The notes under the pieces are model-generated. The model was given only the letters and a program-made list of their open reading frames with translations. It searched no databases and was not told the DNA's origin. Source: CALVGQ01 sp964369385 (lineage in GTDB: Bacteria; Bacillota_I; Bacilli_A; Erysipelotrichales; Erysipelotrichaceae). Taken from it: 59,749 nucleotides of DNA. The first letter of the stretch is position 1, and every line of letters starts with the position of its first letter. A program made the position numbers and the translations under genes. The stretch is taken from the NCBI GenBank assembly GCA_964369385.1, contig CAYJEY010000011.1:1-59749 (forward strand). Direction: 5' to 3'. Shown here in pieces: positions 33,194-41,169 of the stretch.

Positions 33194-34442
33194 ATGGACG
33201 TATCGGTAAATCACTCATGATTTGATCAAATTCAATTTTTAATGATTCAAACTTTTCAGCTAAAGGCTCAATAGAGTGATGTATAATAATGTCTAAATTT
33301 TCCTTATGATCTGAAACTATATTAACTATTCCACTATCCAAATGACCCTCTTCCACCATCTCATTTAGGATTGTTAAGGTTTTTTCCCAATCATATTTGT
33401 CTTTATAACTTCGCTTTAATAGCAAGGCGCTTGTAACATCTGCAACCGAGACAATGCGCTCACAAATCGTTAACTCATCATTTGTTTTTTGATAAGGGTA
33501 ACCCTTCCCATTTAAACGTTCATGATGCGATGTTGCGATTTTAACGATATCCTCCTCAAACACACTACTTAGGATAGTCTCACTAAAAAGTGGATGTTGT
33601 TGCATAATTTTCATTTGTTCAATCGTATATCTTCCCTTGAACTCTAATACCTCTGCTGGTATTGCAATTTTACCAATGTCATGAGTTAATGCACCAAAGT
33701 ATAACATTTCCTTATACTCATCAGATATTTCACTCAATGAGCCCAAGAATGTTGCAATCGTCGTTGTCGTACAAGAGTGAAACATCGTTGCAGCACTCTT
33801 GAAATCCATTGTATAGATCAGCATTTCTAAAAAGGCATTCGCTTGCTCAAAACTGATATTTAAGCTATCAACATAATCACTCATCCACTCTTCATAACCT
33901 GATAAATTTAATGTGTTCTTCTTAATACACTGCCGAAGTGCTTCAATCATTTCATCATGAAAACAATCTAACCCTTGAATTGCTTCAAGTAGCTTATCTT
34001 TCTTAACATTCTGTAAAATCCCAACATCTACCCGATCTGCTAAATGAATAAGCTCGCTATACACTGCGATATGTGAAGGTATATGATCTAAAACTGTTTT
34101 TCCAGAATGGTGGTACAAAAGAACTGGTGCTAATGATTTCATCGGTGTAAAGTGTTTAAAAAACAAATAACCATAAACTGCATGCGCATCAACATTCTCT
34201 GTTTCAAATTCTATCATTCGACTAATATCTTCTGTTTTATAAGCGCCTATATCATGAAACACTGATAAAATAAATAAATCGATTTCTTGAATATGTTGTT
34301 TGTATTTATGTGGTAATTCTTGTAGTAACTGATACGCCAAATAAGCAACGCGATTCCCATGATTAACAAGGCGATCATCATAATACTTAAGTGCATTCGC
34401 ACAAAGCAGAATCATATTTTCTGGTCTAATAATTGTACTCAC
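33177..34442 (-). CDS. Tandem HD / HD-GYP domain phosphodiesterase
   Basis: 421 aa, soluble. Two HD halves: residues ~18-190 with 'HGNRVAYLAYQLL' and 'LSVFHDIGAYK' (a plain HD), and ~215-390 with 'ALTHDIGKIAIPAEVLEF', 'ATSHHERLNGKGYP' and 'RIVSVADVTSALL', the HD-GYP pattern used for cyclic-di-nucleotide hydrolysis. No GGDEF protein is seen in the window. The start is GTG with GAGGG six bases upstream. Confidence 0.85.
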   Translation of the reverse strand: MSTIIRPENMILLCANALKYYDDRLVNHGNRVAYLAYQLLQELPHKYKQHIQEIDLFILSVFHDIGAYKTEDISRMIEFETENVDAHAVYGYLFFKHFTPMKSLAPVLLYHHSGKTVLDHIPSHIAVYSELIHLADRVDVGILQNVKKDKLLEAIQGLDCFHDEMIEALRQCIKKNTLNLSGYEEWMSDYVDSLNISFEQANAFLEMLIYTMDFKSAATMFHSCTTTTIATFLGSLSEISDEYKEMLYFGALTHDIGKIAIPAEVLEFKGRYTIEQMKIMQQHPLFSETILSSVFEEDIVKIATSHHERLNGKGYPYQKTNDELTICERIVSVADVTSALLLKRSYKDKYDWEKTLTILNEMVEEGHLDSGIVNIVSDHKENLDIIIHHSIEPLAEKFESLKIEFDQIMSDLPIRPLKIDK

Positions 34443-34553
34443 ATCTATCCCTCTTCCACAATTTTCTTTTTTTATTATATATACAAAAATTTCCTTTTAC
34501 AATCATTCTTAAAAAAACTATTTTAAATTCGCTAAATTTTCATATTTGTGGCT

Positions 34554-34581
34554 ATAAAAAGAATAGTTTTCACTATTCTAA
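34554..34581 (-). terminator. Terminator after the MgtC-like gene
   Basis: AGAATAGT-GAAA-ACTATTCT stem with T-run on the minus strand, directly behind the stop. Confidence 0.85.
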
Positions 34582-35265
34582 TCAAATATCATTCACATCA
34601 GTAATTCCTTCAATACTTATTAAGTCATTTAAAATTGTTTCTACTTGATTATTTGAAACTGTGAGTGTCATAATCACATTCTTTTTAGTATCACTATCAA
34701 ACACACTAAAATTGCTTTTATCAATTGACATCACTTGGCACTTCATATTTTTTAAATGTTGAATTAAATCACTCACTTTTAAATTTTGGTCATATTCAAT
34801 ATAAACTTCAATTACTTGTTGATATTTTACACCAAAATCTAGTCTTGAAATGACTTTTAACGTAATTATTTCTAAAAATACTGCAGTAATTGCACCTACA
34901 TAAAAATGAGCCCCAATTGCTAATCCAACACATCCACTAAACCAAATATTTGCTGCAGAAGTTAATCCTTTAACTTGGTTTTTTCCAATAACCAAAATTG
35001 TTCCAGCACCTAAAAATCCAATTCCTGTAATCACTTGTGCTGGTAATCTTGCGATATCTCCACCACCATATTGATCAACTAAAAATTCACTAAGCAACAT
35101 AATTAATGCTGAACCAATGCACACAAGTGAGTGTGTCTTAATTCCTGCTGGACTTCCTCGCCTTGAGCGATCCGCCCCAATCATAACACCCGCAATCAAC
35201 GCAAGTAATAAGCGGAATATCACAGTTACTTGACTTATATCTAATAAATTTCTTATTGTATCCAT
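34582..35265 (-). CDS. MgtC/SapB family membrane protein
   Basis: 227 aa. Four to five helices in the first ~135 residues with the family core 'LLALIAGVMIGADRSRRGSPAGIKTHSLVCIGSALIM' (in parts) and 'LPAQVITGIGFLGAGTIL', then a C-terminal ACT-like regulatory domain ('YQQVIEVYIEYDQNLKVS'). MgtC proteins help growth in low magnesium or inhibit ATP synthase; the exact role here is unknown. The start at 35265 has GGGAAG about ten bases upstream; the open frame extends six codons further to 35283. Confidence 0.9.
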   Translation of the reverse strand: MDTIRNLLDISQVTVIFRLLLALIAGVMIGADRSRRGSPAGIKTHSLVCIGSALIMLLSEFLVDQYGGGDIARLPAQVITGIGFLGAGTILVIGKNQVKGLTSAANIWFSGCVGLAIGAHFYVGAITAVFLEIITLKVISRLDFGVKYQQVIEVYIEYDQNLKVSDLIQHLKNMKCQVMSIDKSNFSVFDSDTKKNVIMTLTVSNNQVETILNDLISIEGITDVNDI

Positions 35266-35344
35266 TATTATAATACTTCCCATCTATTTTCGTCGTCTAC
35301 CTTTTTTATTACAATATGAGAAAACACTACTAAAAATTCATAAT

Positions 35345-35851
35345 TTAAACTTGTATTTTGTCCTCGAGTATTAGCTGAATAAACTTTGTATCCCGATATA
35401 TCCATTTTTGCATATCTGAAATTTTCATGTTGTTTTCATGTATTTCTTTTGCTGTTGCCCATTTAAGCTGAAATCCCTCATTTATCTCACTAGTGGACAT
35501 ACATAAATCAGCAATCTCATCTTCTACTTCACAGAAATAATAAAATGAACGCGCATGAAATACTTTGCCTGGATAAAAAATATCTTCGCGTATCTCTTCT
35601 ACCTCACCAATTGCATAAATACTAGAGAGAATCACTCTCATACCTGTTTCTTCAAGTACTTCACGAAAGAGCGCTTCTTGCTGAGTCTCTCCCTCTTGTA
35701 CACCGCCTCCAGGAATTTTAAATACACCATGCTTACTATATTGCATAGCAAAATAATTTCCTTTTTTTATTATTGCACGTACCGCAATTCGCTCAATTAT
35801 TGGCATTTTATTTGTATAGTTCTTGTCGTCAAAGATGAGTAACTTCTTCAT
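35345..35851 (-). CDS. NUDIX hydrolase
   Basis: 168 aa. Complete Nudix box 'GGGVQEGETQQEALFREV' followed by 'LEETGM' at about residues 47-70, after an N-terminal beta strand 'AVRAIIKKGNYFAMQYSKHG'. It hydrolyses nucleoside diphosphate derivatives; the substrate is unknown. TTGGAGGATCAATGA precedes the ATG. Monocistronic. Confidence 0.92.
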   Translation of the reverse strand: MKKLLIFDDKNYTNKMPIIERIAVRAIIKKGNYFAMQYSKHGVFKIPGGGVQEGETQQEALFREVLEETGMRVILSSIYAIGEVEEIREDIFYPGKVFHARSFYYFCEVEDEIADLCMSTSEINEGFQLKWATAKEIHENNMKISDMQKWIYRDTKFIQLILEDKIQV

Positions 35852-35961
35852 TCATTGATCCTCCAAGAAAACAGTACTCTTTACTGCTTTTCACTATACA
35901 AACTATAGCACAAACACTACTTGATTGAAATACTTACACCTCATAATATATGATATAATTT

Positions 35962-37053
35962 TTACATTACTTGAGCATTTTCATCTCTTTTCAATTCCCT
36001 TGCTGCCATTAGCGCAAATGCACAAACAAGTGATACATATTTTTCTTCTTTAACGTATAAGATAAAATTATCAAACACAATGTCCCTTAAACTAAGATTT
36101 AGTTTCTCTGCTATTGTTGCAATCACTCGATTATCTAACTTTATAATATAATTTGTACCTAAACTATCATTGATACTTTGAAGTTGAAAAACTCCATCCT
36201 CAGTTTTCATCTCAAATTTATCATGAAATAAATCAATTTTCTTCTCAAAGCTACCATATTCTCTACCATTCAAATAAAAATCATAATGAGCTAAAACATG
36301 CATAATTCGTTTTGTCAATTTAAGTAGTTCTTCCCCTGTTCTCATATCTTGAATAGTAAACGTTTTTAAGGGAAATGTGCCATCCATTTTATAAAGTTGA
36401 TTTCCAGCTAAATCATTCAAATAAAACTGTTGACCACTCGCCTTGAACTCTTCACTAAAATAATAAATTTGTCCTAGGGATTGAACAGACGGAAAATTCA
36501 TAACACGATTATTGAGCGAGAATTCATTCAATACCTCATATACATCCTCTAATGCACTTTGTGCCAACATTGAAAAACAAATAATTTCCTCATTTGAAAA
36601 TGAATCAATTTTCACAGTAGGATTACTAAGACGATGAAGCTCATCTTTTGGACCACTTATAAAAGAAGGAAAGAGTCCAGTTGATAAGTAAAAACAATCC
36701 AGCATTTTGTGCATATACAAATAATTACCTGAAGAGGTAGGTCCAAAAATCAAACACTTCCCTTTAATTGTTTTAATTTTACCTAACCATGGCTTCCCTA
36801 GCAAAGATTCATGGTTTTTAAATGCTTCATAAAAATCTTCAATTGATATTCCTCTTTCATTCACAATTTGTTTTGTTGAGCTTACAATTTCATTATATTC
36901 TTTAGGACTTGAAAAGATCCAAACTGTTACCCCCGATATCAATACCAAGGTACCAATCACGATATGAAAATCATCAAAGTCGCCAGCTCCCATGATAAAA
37001 AATGACCCAATACATATCATTACAGAAATTAATTTTATTACTATACTTCTCAT
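35962..37053 (-). CDS. Membrane protein with C-terminal LURP/YxjI-like domain
   Basis: 363 aa. Two N-terminal helices (~4-22, ~28-46: 'LISVMICIGSFFIMGA' and 'IVIGTLVLISGVTVWIF'). A middle region (50-190) of unknown type. Residues ~200-350 look like the LURP-one/YxjI beta-barrel: 'QFYLNDLAGNQLYKMDGTF', 'YGSFEKKIDLFHDKFEM', 'NYIIKLDNRVIATIAEKLNL' and 'YVSLVCAFALMAARELK'. Proteins of that fold occur alone at ~160 aa; here it is attached to a membrane module. RBS AGAGGTAGG. Function unknown. Confidence 0.6.
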   Translation of the reverse strand: MRSIVIKLISVMICIGSFFIMGAGDFDDFHIVIGTLVLISGVTVWIFSSPKEYNEIVSSTKQIVNERGISIEDFYEAFKNHESLLGKPWLGKIKTIKGKCLIFGPTSSGNYLYMHKMLDCFYLSTGLFPSFISGPKDELHRLSNPTVKIDSFSNEEIICFSMLAQSALEDVYEVLNEFSLNNRVMNFPSVQSLGQIYYFSEEFKASGQQFYLNDLAGNQLYKMDGTFPLKTFTIQDMRTGEELLKLTKRIMHVLAHYDFYLNGREYGSFEKKIDLFHDKFEMKTEDGVFQLQSINDSLGTNYIIKLDNRVIATIAEKLNLSLRDIVFDNFILYVKEEKYVSLVCAFALMAARELKRDENAQVM

Positions 37054-37443
37054 AGCCTACCTCTTTCTATTTCAATTGCAGTTTTTAATTGTAATTGTTG
37101 TAATTTAAATGAATTCAATACTTCAATATTTCCTTAAATTCAATTTATTTACAAAATTATAGTATCATATTTATGCTTAAAACTTTGCTAAAGTTTAATA
37201 ATGTAGTTTATTTACATAATAATTTAACAATATGCTTCGCTTTTTTAATATTACATACGATTGAACTTCATTTCCCCTAGTTCAAACAATATTTGAATTA
37301 TAATTCCCTTACAACTAGAAATACTGATCACAACTTCAGTGTGTTATACTAATGCTGTTAAATGAAATTATCTTTAAGTATAGAATATTACGCATAAAAA
37401 ACATGTAGTACAATAATAGTATAAAATATGAGGAGGATTTAAC
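37054..37443. other. Intergenic region, no gene seen
   Basis: 390 bp of very AT-rich sequence between divergent genes. It must contain the promoters of both sides; I see no convincing small open frame with an RBS and no structured RNA. Confidence 0.5.
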
Positions 37444-37767
37444 ATGGCAAGTAGTTTAGAATACGTAGAATTTGTATGCGATCAAATTGCAGGAATTGCG
37501 AATGTCCGATATAAGAAAATGTTTGGTGAGTATATGATCTACGTGAATGATAAACCCGTATTTTTAGTTTGTGATGATTGTGTTTTTGTGAAAATAAAAG
37601 ATGAAACCACAGCACTCATCGCTGATGCAGACAAAGCAATTCCCTATAAAGGTGCAAAAGAACACTACATCTTAGATATCGATAATAAACCCCTCAGCCA
37701 AGAAATCGCTCTTGCACTAGAACGCATCACACCAAAACCAAAACCTCGTAGAAAGAAGGTTATTTAA
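37444..37767 (+). CDS. TfoX N-terminal domain protein
   Basis: 107 aa. 'ASSLEYVEFVCDQIAGIANVRYKKMFGEYMIYVN' (in parts) and 'VFVKIKDETTALI' match the stand-alone TfoX_N domain. The domain takes its name from a competence regulator, but single-domain versions have no proven role. RBS AGGAGG seven bases upstream. Two bases before the next gene, so an operon. Confidence 0.88.
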   Translation: MASSLEYVEFVCDQIAGIANVRYKKMFGEYMIYVNDKPVFLVCDDCVFVKIKDETTALIADADKAIPYKGAKEHYILDIDNKPLSQEIALALERITPKPKPRRKKVI

Positions 37768-37769
37768 TT

Positions 37770-38396
37770 ATGACATACGATTATAAAAAAGAATTCAAGG
37801 AATTCTATCTCCCTAAAACTACGCCAAGTATCGTAAAAATCCCTAAAATGAACTTTCTTGCATTAAAAGGTAAAGGCAATCCAAATGATGAAGATGGAGA
37901 ATATAAAACAGCAATAGAACTCCTTTATACAATTGCTTATACTCTTAAAATGAGCTACAAGAGTTCATATAAAATTGAGGGATTCTTTGAGTATGTCGTT
38001 CCCCCACTCGAAGGATTTTGGTGGCAAGATGGAATAAAGGGCTATGATAATACTAAAAAAGAATTATTTTCATGGATATCTCTTATCCGTTTACCTGACT
38101 TCGTAACAAAAAAAGACTTTGATTGGGCAATTGAAACTGCAACAACGAAAAAGAAGTTAGACTTTACAAAAGTTGAATACTACACCTATGAAGAAGGTTT
38201 ATGTGTTCAATGTCTTCATATCGGCCCTTATGATAATGAACCAATCACAACCCAAGCAATGAAAGAATACACAGAAAATCATGGTTATGTACTTGATATC
38301 AGTGATACACGATACCATCACGAAATATATTTAAGTGATCCAAGAAAAACAGATATATTAAAACTTAAGACAGTGTTAAGACACCCAATAAAATAA
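37770..38396 (+). CDS. GyrI-like small-molecule-binding domain protein
   Basis: 208 aa. 'PSIVKIPKMNFLALKGKGNPNDEDGEY', 'YVVPPLEGFWW' and 'VQCLHIGPYDNEPITTQAMKEY' (in parts) fit the GyrI-like/SOUL-type domain proteins often found with TfoX_N partners. Likely cytoplasmic ligand binding; ligand unknown. It ends with 'YHHEIYLSDPRKT', also typical. Cotranscribed with the TfoX_N gene. Confidence 0.85.
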   Translation: MTYDYKKEFKEFYLPKTTPSIVKIPKMNFLALKGKGNPNDEDGEYKTAIELLYTIAYTLKMSYKSSYKIEGFFEYVVPPLEGFWWQDGIKGYDNTKKELFSWISLIRLPDFVTKKDFDWAIETATTKKKLDFTKVEYYTYEEGLCVQCLHIGPYDNEPITTQAMKEYTENHGYVLDISDTRYHHEIYLSDPRKTDILKLKTVLRHPIK

Positions 38397-38422
38397 CCTA
38401 TATTTAAATATGCTAACAGTCG

Positions 38423-38463
38423 AAAGATTAATCTCTGCTATATACAGAAATTAATCTTTTTAA
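38423..38463 (+). terminator. Terminator after the TfoX_N/GyrI-like operon
   Basis: AAAGATTAAT / ATTAATCTTT stem extended by CTG/CAG and followed by TTTTTAATTT. Confidence 0.75.
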
Positions 38464-38568
38464 TTTAACTTAAATCATAATAGTATTACAAACAGAATAT
38501 ATTTTCTCGCCCTGTTGGACCGTATATTAAATTTAAGAACACATAAATCTTTATCTTATTCATTTATA

Positions 38569-38597
38569 TTGACAACTAAGGTCTACAGTTGTAGAAT
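38569..38597 (+). promoter_or_regulatory. Sigma-A promoter of the BlaI-BlaR1-like operon
   Basis: TTGACA (38569-38574), 17-bp spacer, TAGAAT (38592-38597). The first operator lies in the spacer and touches the -10, so repressor binding would block polymerase. Confidence 0.8.
38583..38594. promoter_or_regulatory. BlaI/MecI-type operator 1
   Basis: CTACA-GT-TGTAG, the TACA/TGTA dyad recognised by BlaI/MecI repressors, in the extended context AGGTCTACA..TGTAGAAT that is repeated at operator 2. Confidence 0.8.
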
Positions 38598-38608
38598 ATA
38601 AATTAGGT

Positions 38609-38620
38609 CTACAAATGTAG
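38609..38620. promoter_or_regulatory. BlaI/MecI-type operator 2
   Basis: CTACA-AA-TGTAG, centred 26 bp downstream of operator 1, just before the RBS of the regulator gene. Confidence 0.8.
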
Positions 38621-38633
38621 AATGGAAGGAAAC

Positions 38634-38980
38634 ATGAAATTAACAATACCAGAAATCAATTTNNNNNNNNNNACAATGAGCCTATTGTTTCAACAAAGCT
38701 TGCAGCGATGTGTTTAGAGCATTTTGGATGGAAAAAATCAACAACATATACTTTTTTAAAGCGTCTTCAAGATCGCGAAATTCTAATTAATCAAAACTCA
38801 ATTGTATCCTCAAAAATATCGAAAAAAACAGTCCAAATGATACAGAGCAACGAAATAGTTAAGCAAACATTCAATGGATCACTACCACAGTTTGTAACTA
38901 CATTTTTATCTGATAAAAAACTATCTAAAGAAGAAATTGAAGAATTAAGACAGTTAGTGAACCAATTGGAGGAAGAATAA
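38634..38980 (+). CDS. BlaI/MecI-family repressor (interrupted by a 10-N gap)
   Basis: Starts 'MKLTIPEINF', then the gap, then 'NEPIVSTKLAAMCLEHFGWKKSTTYTFLKRLQDREIL' (in parts), the winged helix of BlaI/MecI repressors, and a C-terminal dimerisation part. The regions before and after the gap are out of frame by the printed count: bases 38634-38671 total 38, so if the gene is intact the true gap must be 8, 11, 14, 17... bases; family spacing suggests about 17. RBS GGAAGGA; promoter and two operators directly upstream show autoregulation. One base separates it from the M56 gene. Confidence 0.85.
38663..38672. other. Assembly gap (10 N)
   Basis: Ten N in the wing-helix coding part of the BlaI-like gene; not a true length (see frame argument at the gene). 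Confidence 0.97.
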
Positions 38981-38981
38981 A

Positions 38982-40318
38982 ATGAATCATACATTCGTTG
39001 AATTTTTTCAATTATCATTAAGAATAAGCTCTATCATTGTAGCAATTTTACTTTTGAGATTTTGTACTTCCAAATTACCGAAAGTTTTTCATTATTTTTT
39101 ATGGTCTTTTGTATTGCTTGGAATGATACCTTTTAAATTCACTTCTGAAGTTAGCATTCAACACATTCCGATACAGATTGAAGAAATTATATTTCAAAAC
39201 AATTCAAGTTCGCAGATGATTGTACAAGAAACAAATAGTAGTTTGATTACGATACTCGATGCTTTTACAACAATTTGGATTATCGGTATGATATTATTTT
39301 TTATATTTTACATCAAGAGCTATGTTCAAGTAAGAAAAGCTACTCAATTCGCAATAAAAAAGATTTTTATGTATTTGAGTCTGATGAAATTACATCCCCT
39401 TTCTTATTTGGAATTGTCACTCCAAAAATATATTTACCTTCTAATTTAGATGAAGAAGCTAGAGAACATGTGCTTGCACATGAGTTCATGCATATGAAGC
39501 GAAAAGACTACCTTGTTCAGTGTTTTGCTAACATAATTTTAGCCATAAACTGGTACAATCTCGTTGTTTGGGTTGGGTATTATGCATTTATACAAGATTT
39601 AGAGTTTTCATGTGATGAATGTGTTCTTAGAGAAAAAGGTGCATCATATAAATCTAAATTCGCCCACTCCATTTTAGATATGATTCAATATCATAATTTT
39701 ATGGTATTGAGTCTTAAATCCTCTAATACCAAAAAACGTATCCTACATATTATGAATTACCGTAAACCATCACTTAAAATCACTATGATTTGCATTCTTC
39801 TTGGACTTTCTTTGTCCATACCGTTACTGTCACAACCTACTATAGTTTCCGCACTTCCAGTATGGCAAGGTCACGACGCTGTTTCCAGACAAGATCAAGA
39901 AGTAAACTCAAGTCAAAATCAAGATACGATTGAAAGCGATGAGCTGAGCATCACTTTTATTAGCCCCATGAGTGATTACACTGTTACATGTGGTTGGTTG
40001 TGTTATAGCGGGCATTATGCCTTTGATATAAAAGCTGAAAACACGCATGCTGATGTTTATGCCATAGCTGATGCTGTTGTTCAAGTGGTGGCATTTGATC
40101 AAACCTATGGTAATTATATAATTCTTGAACATGTAGGTGGCTATACATCATTCTATGCTCATTTATCTGATATCTATGTAGAAAGTGGAGAAACGATTCA
40201 ACAAGCTCATGTTATTGGAAATCAAGGAAAGACCGGAATAGCAACTGGGGAACACCTGCATTTTTATATCGCTAAAGATAATGTAGTCTTAGAAACTTCT
40301 TTAGAACTCACGAATTGA
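38982..40318 (+). CDS. BlaR1-type M56 metallopeptidase fused to an M23 (LytM) endopeptidase domain, frameshifted at A6
   Basis: First part (38982 to ~39361) has membrane helices ('IIVAILLLRFC', 'VFHYFLWSFVLLGMIPF', 'WIIGMILFFIFYI'). It then continues in the -1 frame with 'DFYVFESDEITSPFLFGIV', zinc motif HEFMH in 'VLAHEFMHMKRKDYL', 'DLEFSCDECVL', a further helix, and a C-terminal M23 domain with its zinc ligands 'GHYAFDIK' and 'GEHLHFYI'. The join is at 39356-39361: codons ATA AAA AAG form an A_AAA_AAG heptamer in exact register for -1 slippage, giving 'FAIKKDFYVF'. A one-base loss in the A-run would look the same. With BlaI upstream it forms a sensor-repressor pair; the M23 domain replaces the usual beta-lactam sensor. 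Confidence 0.8.
39355..39362 (+). other. A_AAA_AAG slippery-type site at frame change
   Basis: Base run T-AAAAAA-G; the zero frame reads ATA AAA AAG and the -1 frame gives GAT (Asp) next, where the homologous protein continues. I see no strong stem-loop right after it and no clear Shine-Dalgarno stimulator 10 bases before it, so a sequencing or assembly deletion is at least as likely. Confidence 0.5.
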
Positions 40319-40365
40319 ATCTATACTGTCTAATAGATAAAGAAAACAAAAAACATTCTAAGCAC

Positions 40366-40397
40366 AACCAAGTTGTTTACCTCCAACTTGGTTTTTT
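40366..40397 (+). terminator. Terminator after the M56-M23 gene
   Basis: ACCAAGTTG-loop-CAACTTGGT stem followed by TTTTTT. Confidence 0.9.
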
Positions 40398-40452
40398 GCT
40401 TTCGATAATGTAATTTGATTGCATTACACCTCAACATTAAATTTTATGTAAT

Positions 40453-40481
40453 AAAAAAACTCTAATCACAAGGGATTAGAG
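40453..40481 (-). terminator. Orphan terminator of rlmD (distal copy)
   Basis: On the minus strand CTCTAATC-CCTTGT-GATTAGAG then TTTTTTT, directly behind the duplicated rlmD stop codon. It sits 4 kb away from the intact rlmD gene, whose own 3' flank has only a weak hairpin. Confidence 0.85.
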
Positions 40482-40519
40482 CTATCAACTACGTTGCAAT
40501 AAAACAATATTTTCAATAT
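40478..40519 (-). repeat. 42-bp perfect direct repeat, distal copy (rlmD 3' end remnant)
   Basis: Identical to 44546-44587, which encodes the last eleven residues (IENIVLLQRS preceded by part of a codon) and stop of rlmD. Same orientation, attached to the strong terminator that presumably belonged to rlmD before the insertion. Confidence 0.92.
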
Positions 40520-40739
40520 TTGTAGTATAAGTATAAATACTAGGTGAGTTCCATTTAGTATACCTATAGCATAAGATACCATTTATCATCACTTATACAG
40601 TGATGACTGTTAATAATACTAGCTCATATAACACGAAATTTATTTTTTGATATACGCTGACTATTAATTTTATCTTTCCATTTATTTGATACATCATTTA
40701 ATCTATCAAAATTTATTTTTCCAACTAATAGATATGTAA
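40520..40739. other. Non-coding stretch inside the mannosidase cassette
   Basis: AT-rich, broken frames on both strands; contains a small inverted repeat TCATCAC-TTATACA-GTGATGA near 40586-40606. A minus-strand frame (YLLVGKINFDRLNDVSNKWK) is visible without start or RBS. Probably decayed mobile DNA. Confidence 0.35.
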
Positions 40740-40937
40740 TATACAAAGCGTTCTACAGTGTTCACTAGTAATATAACGATTGATAAATGGCCAATGGTAT
40801 TAGGACAAGATGAAATAATTACAAAAGTAATATTAGATTGTATATTGTATTATTCATATCTATTTAATATCACTGGACCATCGTATAGAATTAAGGATAA
40901 ATTAGATTTGCACATGCACAAAAGTAAGGAAAATTAA
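40740..40937 (+). pseudogene. IS21-family istB remnant (C-terminal part)
   Basis: Plus-strand frame 'TSNITIDKWPMVLGQDE', 'ITKVILDCILYYSYLFNITGPSYRIKDK' (in parts) closely follows the IstB helper ATPase C-terminus (TSNxxFxxW...LxxAxLDRLxHHS...IxGxSYR). The upstream ATPase half is missing and a stop precedes it at 40737. It shows the cassette once carried an insertion sequence. Confidence 0.75.
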
Positions 40938-41107
40938 ATGTACCCTTCTGGTGAATTTGTAGTTGACATTTATAAGAACCTTGTTATTGGCAAGACTAAT
41001 AATATTCAATGTTATTTTATGATTATAACTGATTTTAATGCTATTTCTGTATATCTGGTAACTCGGATTTTTTTCTTTTAAACGATATCAAATTGTAAAA
41101 ATGACGA

Positions 41108-41146
41108 GAAAAAAGCACTTATTGACATTGAATCAATAAATGCTTA
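41108..41146 (-). terminator. Terminator after the alpha-mannosidase gene
   Basis: AAGCATTTATTGA-loop-TCAATAAGTGCTT, nearly perfect, followed by TTTTTTC on the minus strand. Confidence 0.85.
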
Positions 41147-41169
41147 TCTAATATTACTTAAAGCTATAT

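Noticed and set aside
40938..41080. 46-codon plus-strand frame (MYPSGEFVVDIYKNL...)
   Set aside because: No RBS, low-complexity AT-rich end, no recognisable family; likely a chance frame in decayed DNA.
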